This document shows positions 58,550 through 64,000 of a stretch of DNA of 64,000 bases, one piece after another. The notes beneath the pieces are model-generated. The model was given only the letters and a program-made list of their open reading frames with translations. It made no database searches and was not told the origin of the DNA. The number at the start of each line of letters is the position of its first letter. Position 1 is the stretch's first letter. Source of the DNA: Symbiodinium sp. CCMP2592 (Eukaryota > Sar > Dinophyceae > Suessiales > Symbiodiniaceae); NCBI GenBank assembly GCA_905221615.1, contig CAJNDT010005924.1, positions 1-64,000 on the forward strand, given 5' to 3'. The position numbers and the translations under genes were made by a program.

Positions 58550-59140
58550 TAACCCCGTGACCCTGAACGCTGAAACTCACTCCATATGGCCTCGGCCGTC
58601 TTTCAGATTCACATCTGCCCCGCTCCGGAGGAGGTAGCCAACCATCTTTACATCCTTGTGGCTGTTTTAGCGTTTGGAGGTTTAGTGTTGAGGGTAACGG
58701 GATTTGGTTGCTTGAGTAAGGTAAGGGCTTTGGGGTTTAGTCCATCTTTACATCCTTGTGGCTGTTGTAGGCTGAGGCTTTAGGGGTTTGGGGTATTCGT
58801 TTGCTATGGAGGTGAGGGGTAGTTTTAGGGCCTTGGAGTTTAGTGTTTAAAGTTTAGGGTTTAGGGTGGTTCTTGAAACGGCCTTTTTCTAGGTCTGTTT
58901 TCGGTTCTTCCTTCGGGGCAAGGAGTTGCCGACAGGATGTGGGATCGGTTCGGGATTTGCTAACATTCGCTCTGTGGCGACTGAGGTTTACGGTTTAGGT
59001 GTCTGCTTTTGCAGGTCAGGCGGGGGGTAGAGGTTTTACATCGCCTTGTCTGCCCGGGTCTGTGAGTTTCCAGGGTTGAAAGGCTTTGCTTGGGTGCAAA
59101 GGGGGTGCTGACGAGTTGTGGACCTTCTCTTCGAGAGTGA
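58550..59140. other. No gene recognised; 25-bp direct repeat
   Basis: CCATCTTTACATCCTTGTGG plus CTGTT occurs at 58642 and again exactly 100 bp later at 58742. TTTAGGG words at 58830-58870. Confidence 0.6.
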
Positions 59141-59143
59141 GGG

Positions 59144-59146
<3 letters not shown>

Positions 59147-59185
<39 letters not shown>

Positions 59186-59245
59186 GAAAGAAAAAGAGAG
59201 AAAGAAAAACACAGAGAGAGACAAAAAGAGAAATAAAAAGAGAGA

Positions 59246-59321
<76 letters not shown>

Positions 59322-59360
59322 GAGAGAGAGCGAGAGCGGGCGAGGGCGAGGGCGAGGGAG
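59147..59360. repeat. (GA)n microsatellite with AAAG and CGAGGG variants
   Basis: Long GA runs with AAAGAAAAAG and GACAGA interruptions; the right end becomes GCGAGG. Arg/Glu and Ser/Leu frames across it are artefacts. Confidence 0.95.
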
Positions 59361-59523
59361 GAAGGGAGACAGGGCCTCTCGGTGACCCTCAACCCTAAAT
59401 CCTGGGTGTAGGGTTCCGTGGCAAGCAGGGCTTCGATTCTTTTGGGGCCCAGGACTTCGACAGCTTTGGACTTGGAGTCCAGGTGTAGGCTTTTGGAGAA
59501 ATACTGACCTTCTTCGTCATCAT

Positions 59524-59753
59524 TATCCTGCTCCTCATAGTAGTAGGTATAGGTAGCAGTAGCAGCAGCAGTCGTCGTAGCAACAGCAGTAGTAGTAGCA
59601 GTAGCAGTAGCAGTAGCAGTAGCAGTAGCAGTAGCAGTGGCAGTGGCAGTGGCAGTGGCAGTGGCAGTGGCAGTGGCAGTGGCAGTGGCAGTGGCAGTGG
59701 CAGTGGCAGTGGCAGTGGCAGTGGCAGTGGCAGTGGCAGTGGCAGTGGCAGTC

Positions 59754-59833
<80 letters not shown>

Positions 59834-59859
59834 TAGTAGTAGTAGTTAGTAGTAGTAGT

Positions 59860-59916
<57 letters not shown>

Positions 59917-59918
59917 CC
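59524..59918. repeat. Compound (AGTAGC)n, (CAGTGG)n and (AGT)n microsatellite
   Basis: AGTAGC/CAGTAG at 59555-59637, then about 19 CAGTGG hexamers to 59752, then AGT triplets to 59915 with three TAGT interruptions. Confidence 0.95.
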
Positions 59919-59919
59919 G

Positions 59920-60204
59920 CCACGGCTCAGACGTTTTGGAAGTTTCGCGCTGGCTTTGGAACAGGCTCTGGACTCCAACCCTTCGTTGCTAGAGGTCTCA
60001 AACAGGCCTCTCTCTGAACGACTAAGGGTTGGTGCCTCACGCTGAGCCATGTGCCATGTGCCAACTGTTTGCGTCTGAGCCGCCAGGTCCCAATTCCTGG
60101 ACCCAGTACCCTGTCTCAACACGGGCCCACTGGGCAGGCGGCAGGGTTTCCACTAGCCGCGTGGTGGAGGGAGTCACTAGGCTTGCCTTGTGACGAAATA
60201 GCGG
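59920..60204 (+). other. Upstream region of the LINE
   Basis: GC-richer unique sequence between the microsatellite and the long LINE frame, probably its 5' untranslated region or the end of an upstream frame. A second frame (about 60051-60341) overlaps the start of the main frame but has no motif. Confidence 0.4.
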
Positions 60205-63200
60205 ATGGCGCTGCTCCCAGTGCACTCACACAATTATTCTCAGATCAGGAAGAATTCTTTCAAGCATGTTTGCCGACAGGTGGCTGCCAGCCAGCAGCCT
60301 GTCTTTTACCGAGGTCAGGTTCTGACCCCGGCTCTTCTTAGGCGGATGGGCAATTGCCCGCCACAGCCTGGCCCCAAGCGGTCTTTTGCACCACGATCTC
60401 GGGCAGGACAGGCCACCAGGCCCCTCCGAGTACTGTCCTGGAATGCCGGCCATCTTGGCCAGCAACAATGGTCGGAAGTCAAGTCATGGCTCTCCACTGA
60501 GGCCAAACAAGTCTGCGATGTGTTAGTCCTGCAGGAGACACACTGGCAAGCCACGGCCGAATTTAGTGTTGCAGGCTGGTATTGCGTCTCGTCTGCATCG
60601 GCGGCTGATCCGAAAGCCTCTAGGCGAAAGCAACGCGGGGGCAAGGCCCACAAACAGCCACCTGCAGAGGCAATGCCTACTGAGCCTACTGACGATAAGC
60701 CGACCCCACCCCGCAAGGAGCCCTCAACAACTCGCGCGGACGGGGTCATGGTCTTCCTGTCCCCACACATCTTGCCCAAGAGTGTGCGCTGGCAGGAACA
60801 TGTCATAGGCAGAGCCCTGGAAGTCAGGTTTGACTGGCATGGGGCCCGCATGACGCTAGTTGCTGTCTACCAACACGTTTGGTCCCCGGCCAAGCAGGTG
60901 CAGACTAACCGTCAGGACAGAGCGCACGTCCTGAAGGCTCTCGGCCGATGCGTGCAGCGAGTGCCGCACAGAGACACGCTCATCCTGGCAGGAGACTTCA
61001 ATAGCTCCTTACAAAAGCAGCCTAGGCTGGTAGGTCCCGAGACCATCTGCCCACAAGAACCGAGGCCCGACGAGCCAGAGCTAACCAACTTTCTACTCAA
61101 TCATCGCTTAGTTGCTCTCAACACGTGGAGGCCTCAGCCGACACATACCTTTCGGCAAGGGGAAACGCGCACTCAGATTGACTTTGTGCTCACGAGGGAG
61201 GTCTCTGCCGGTGGCAATGCCAAAGCCTCTACGCCGCTGGCGGATTTCCCGCTGGGCAGCTGGAAAAAAGGCGGGCACTTGCCCATAAGTGCCACTGTCA
61301 AGCCAGTTCGGCACTGGAACCTGCCTGCTCCTCAGCTACAGCAACATCACTACGACTCTGCTGCCCTGCAAGCAGCTGTCAGGGACAACACGTTGCCAGC
61401 CCAGCAAATGCTCGAGTGGGTCAAAGCACGCCTCACCCCGGACATGCAGCCGGCGTCTTGGGATCGTCTCCTTGGCGAAGCGACATCTAGGTTTTTCCCT
61501 AAGACCCCGGTGGCAGTGCCAGATAGTCCGGAAACGCGCATAGCCAGACGCATGTGGCGCTCTGCGCGTGGGAGCAATGCTCACCCCAGGGCAGAGTCAT
61601 CGTCGGATGATGAGGCCCGACAAACCCTGTGTGAGCAGCATAAACAAGCGGTTAAGCAGGCTCGAAAATGCCAAACAAAGCGGTTTCTTGCTGAGGTGGA
61701 TCAGGCTCTAAGCCAGGGCGACCAGCACCTTGCATATCAGACTCTCAAGCATCTCCGTCCGTGGAAACCGGCCTTGAAAGCACAGCTCAAGGACGAGCAG
61801 GGCTTCCTGCTCAGTCCAGCGAACGAACTGGATGAACTGGGGCAGTATGCAGCCAAGGTCTTCGCGGCGCATCCACAGCTTCCGTCAGACTCGGGACTGT
61901 TGCCCCTCTTGCCACAGACCAAGTTAGCGAAGCACATTGCCTCGATCAAACCTGGCAAGGCAGTTCCAAAAGGAGCGGCACCGGCCGCAGCCTGGAAACT
62001 TTGCGCTCAGCCGGTCTCGGAAGCACTTTCACAGTACTGTTCCAGTCTGGCGCAGGACCAGTCCCTGGACGACGATCTGACTCGCGCGGATCTTTGCCTC
62101 ATACCAAAACCGGGTAAACCGGCAGACAAGCCTTCCCAACTAAGGCCACTGGGCATCCTTCGCCCGGATGCTAAGGGACTGGCGGGCACGGCCAAGGAGC
62201 TCCTGGAGCCTCTCACAGTGCCGTACATGAAGCCACTGCCCCAGTTTGCGTACCTCCCTGGGAGAGGTCTCTCTGACGCACAGAGTAGAGTGGTTCAGCA
62301 CTTGAGGGAAGCCAGGCAACTCTGTCGCAATGCGAATCTCACCCGAGCAGATCAACAGCGGGGACAATGTCCTGTGGGTCTAGTCGGCGGCATCACTTTC
62401 GCTCTTGACCTTTCACAGGCATTCGACACTGTCTCTCGCAGTGAGATTCTGTCCCTGCTCGATGAACTGGGCGCGGACCCCTCCCTTCAGAAGCTCATAC
62501 ATGGCCTTCATCATCGGTCCAAGTACAGGCTTCACTCTCAGGGGGCCTACAAGGACGTGGAAACCACCACGGGCATCAAACAAGGCTGCAAGATGGCCCC
62601 CACGTTGTTTTCTGTGCTCACGGGCCGCCTTCTTCATAGGTTGACCGACACGTTTGGCTGGGACAGTGTCCGCAAATACTTCACAGGATACGCGGACGAT
62701 TTCACCATGCATCGCACCATCCGCAGCAAAGCTGACGTGGACGCAGCTCACAAGATGATCCTACAGCTTCTGTCGGAGGTGGAGAAACTGGGATTGCGCG
62801 TCAACCCGGCCAAATGTGCCATACTCGTCAAGCTTAACGGCAGGGAGGCGGAGGCCATGCTTCAGAAACACACCTGCTGGCTCCCCGACTCGGAGGGCAA
62901 GCTACAGAGGCATTGGCGCTTAGGCAGGCACAAATCTTTCCCTGCCTACAGACTTGAGACGCAAGTCAAGTACCTGGGCATCCAAATCTCCTACGGTAAC
63001 TTTGAAATGCAGACGCTGCGCTTCCGCATAGCAGAGGCTGCCAAAAAGCTCCAGCAGGTTAAGCGATTCGTTTACAATCGCCGTACCGCGGGGCCCATGG
63101 CCAGGCTGAAGGTTTGGTTCACCACCGTATGGGCCACTTTGGTCACGGGACTTCCCGAAGTCGGCCTCACGGAGGAGACGGCCAGGCATCTCAGAGGATG

Positions 63201-64000
63201 GTATGCGCACAAGATACGCTCAGTCCTCAATCAACCTGCTCATGTACGCCACGCGCCCACAGCAGACCTGTACCGTCTGCACTCAATCCAGGACCCGGTG
63301 GCTAAAATCCAAGCTAGGATGACTTCCAGACTTAAGCGATTGTGCAAAAGACCAAGCAACCCCGAGGCCATCCCCTCAGCCCTGCCGGCGAACATTCTAA
63401 GCGCATCCTCGGTGACGCGAGGCCCATGGGCCCAGCTGGGTCCCTCAGCAACGAGATCAGAAGCACACCGGCAGCCGTCACGGCCAGCTACATATGGTGA
63501 TGTCACGCAAATGAGTCACGTTGTACAGGACCTGCAGGACATGCTGAGAGAGGTCGAAAACCTTCCGGCATCTACTGAAGCCTCGCAGCAGAGACTTCAT
63601 TCCTGCCCTCACTGCGGGTCTGGCTTTGTCTCTGCACACGGCTTACACATGCACATTACGCGAATGCATCGAGAACACGTGTCGAGGTACATTCCCCCCT
63701 CCTTTGCTCGCAGTCGGCATTCTAAGGATGGTCTACCTGTCTGTTCTGCATGCGACAAGGCCTTCCATCAATGGAGAGGCCTACGCGACCATCTCTTGTC
63801 GGGGGCCTGCACGCAGCCGGATCGCCTGCGCCAGATCTCCCTCACCACGGAGGAACAGCTGCAAGGTCAGGCCCTCCAGGGCTTGGCGGCCTTCCGAGCT
63901 AAGGTGCAGAGCTCGCCAAGCAACCGACTCAGTGCCCTTGCCACCCAGCCCGAAGCTCAGGAGCTCAAACATCGGTGCATCTTGTGCGGTTTTTGGACCC
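60205..64000 (+). CDS. LINE polyprotein: endonuclease, reverse transcriptase, zinc fingers (open at window end)
   Basis: I checked this frame codon by codon: no stop from 60202 to the window edge, at least 1265 codons. The ATG at 60205 follows a TAG at 60199, so it is the first possible start. Endonuclease (codons about 75-360): VLSWNAGHLG with Asn80, VLVLQETHW with Glu111, LAGDFNSS with Asp264/Asn266, TQIDFVLT with Asp326, GGHLPIS with His358. These are the usual residues of APE-type LINE endonucleases, which nick the target. Reverse transcriptase (about 650-1000): FALDLSQAFDTV with Asp735, TTGIKQGCKMAPTLFS, and GYADDF with Asp831/832. C-terminus: a C2H2 finger (CPHCGSGF, from Cys1134), a C2HC finger (CSACDKAF, from Cys1180) and the start of a third CxxC near the edge. 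All catalytic residues are present, so it may be active or recently so. The 3' end is outside the window. Confidence 0.9.
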   Translation, partial: MALLPVHSHNYSQIRKNSFKHVCRQVAASQQPVFYRGQVLTPALLRRMGNCPPQPGPKRSFAPRSRAGQATRPLRVLSWNAGHLGQQQWSEVKSWLSTEAKQVCDVLVLQETHWQATAEFSVAGWYCVSSASAADPKASRRKQRGGKAHKQPPAEAMPTEPTDDKPTPPRKEPSTTRADGVMVFLSPHILPKSVRWQEHVIGRALEVRFDWHGARMTLVAVYQHVWSPAKQVQTNRQDRAHVLKALGRCVQRVPHRDTLILAGDFNSSLQKQPRLVGPETICPQEPRPDEPELTNFLLNHRLVALNTWRPQPTHTFRQGETRTQIDFVLTREVSAGGNAKASTPLADFPLGSWKKGGHLPISATVKPVRHWNLPAPQLQQHHYDSAALQAAVRDNTLPAQQMLEWVKARLTPDMQPASWDRLLGEATSRFFPKTPVAVPDSPETRIARRMWRSARGSNAHPRAESSSDDEARQTLCEQHKQAVKQARKCQTKRFLAEVDQALSQGDQHLAYQTLKHLRPWKPALKAQLKDEQGFLLSPANELDELGQYAAKVFAAHPQLPSDSGLLPLLPQTKLAKHIASIKPGKAVPKGAAPAAAWKLCAQPVSEALSQYCSSLAQDQSLDDDLTRADLCLIPKPGKPADKPSQLRPLGILRPDAKGLAGTAKELLEPLTVPYMKPLPQFAYLPGRGLSDAQSRVVQHLREARQLCRNANLTRADQQRGQCPVGLVGGITFALDLSQAFDTVSRSEILSLLDELGADPSLQKLIHGLHHRSKYRLHSQGAYKDVETTTGIKQGCKMAPTLFSVLTGRLLHRLTDTFGWDSVRKYFTGYADDFTMHRTIRSKADVDAAHKMILQLLSEVEKLGLRVNPAKCAILVKLNGREAEAMLQKHTCWLPDSEGKLQRHWRLGRHKSFPAYRLETQVKYLGIQISYGNFEMQTLRFRIAEAAKKLQQVKRFVYNRRTAGPMARLKVWFTTVWATLVTGLPEVGLTEETARHLRGWYAHKIRSVLNQPAHVRHAPTADLYRLHSIQDPVAKIQARMTSRLKRLCKRPSNPEAIPSALPANILSASSVTRGPWAQLGPSATRSEAHRQPSRPATYGDVTQMSHVVQDLQDMLREVENLPASTEASQQRLHSCPHCGSGFVSAHGLHMHITRMHREHVSRYIPPSFARSRHSKDGLPVCSACDKAFHQWRGLRDHLLSGACTQPDRLRQISLTTEEQLQGQALQGLAAFRAKVQSSPSNRLSALATQPEAQELKHRCILCGFWT
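60205..64000 (+). mobile_element. Non-LTR retrotransposon (LINE), 3' end outside window
   Basis: APE-type endonuclease before reverse transcriptase defines a LINE of the Jockey/L1/I-like group, which replicates by target-primed reverse transcription. Its left edge is not defined; the nearest boundary candidate is the AGT microsatellite ending at 59918. Confidence 0.85.

Noticed and set aside
59036..59411. Arg/Glu or Ser/Leu repeat proteins on both strands
   Set aside because: They are translations of the (GA)n microsatellite.
60315..60851. 178-codon minus-strand frame over the LINE endonuclease
   Set aside because: It is antisense to an uninterrupted frame with all endonuclease residues in place.
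1..64000. tRNA, rRNA or dinoflagellate spliced-leader sequences
   Set aside because: I looked for T-loop-like GGTTCGA words and for a CCATTTTGGCTCAAG-type leader and found no convincing match. A covariance-model search would be decisive.

Overview
The window looks like nuclear DNA of a repeat-rich protist, most likely a dinoflagellate. That call is an inference. It rests on dispersed, degenerate copies of the TTTAGGG/CCCTAAA telomere unit in almost every kilobase, a Ty1/copia element with the domain layout I associate with dinoflagellate elements, a LINE with C-terminal zinc fingers, very long AGT/AG/AT microsatellites, and isolated exon-like fragments instead of compact genes. TTTAGGG telomeres also occur in plants, green algae and chromerids, so the sequence alone does not fix the taxon. 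I saw no tRNA, rRNA, CRISPR array, operon or bacterial gene arrangement.

Layout. 1-12 kb: degenerate telomere-like DNA with many short foldback elements and one convincing minus-strand exon (zinc-finger-like, about 12.06-11.71 kb). 12.6-13.8 kb: a 56-bp minisatellite and a TATG/CATG-rich tract, then a possible terminal transmembrane exon on the minus strand. 14-26 kb: foldback elements and telomere-like arrays, with a few exon-like pieces. 26.9-30.1 kb: a cluster of AGT microsatellites broken up by larger foldback insertions. 30-40 kb: further foldback elements, AT and GA microsatellites, and another minus-strand exon candidate. 40.65-48.81 kb: one complete Ty1/copia retrotransposon (two 147-bp LTRs, 5-bp target duplication) whose coding region is broken by several frameshifts. 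48.8-59.1 kb: foldback and telomere-like DNA with minus-strand membrane-protein exon candidates. 59.15-59.92 kb: long GA and CAGTGG/AGT microsatellites. 60.2 kb to the end: an intact, still-open LINE reading frame (endonuclease, reverse transcriptase, zinc fingers) that runs off the window.

The dominant signal is about 65 short (roughly 80-160 bp) foldback elements in some 20 sequence families, each close to a full hairpin. Several families share a central GGATCC core but have different ends. They are MITE-like, or like the introner elements known from some protists, and no transposase is visible in the window. The exon candidates lie mostly on the minus strand, and several encode membrane segments. 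This is compatible with one or more minus-strand genes whose very long introns hold most of the repeats, but that join is inferred and not shown. The only clearly autonomous machinery is the LINE; the copia element is structurally complete but its coding region is damaged.
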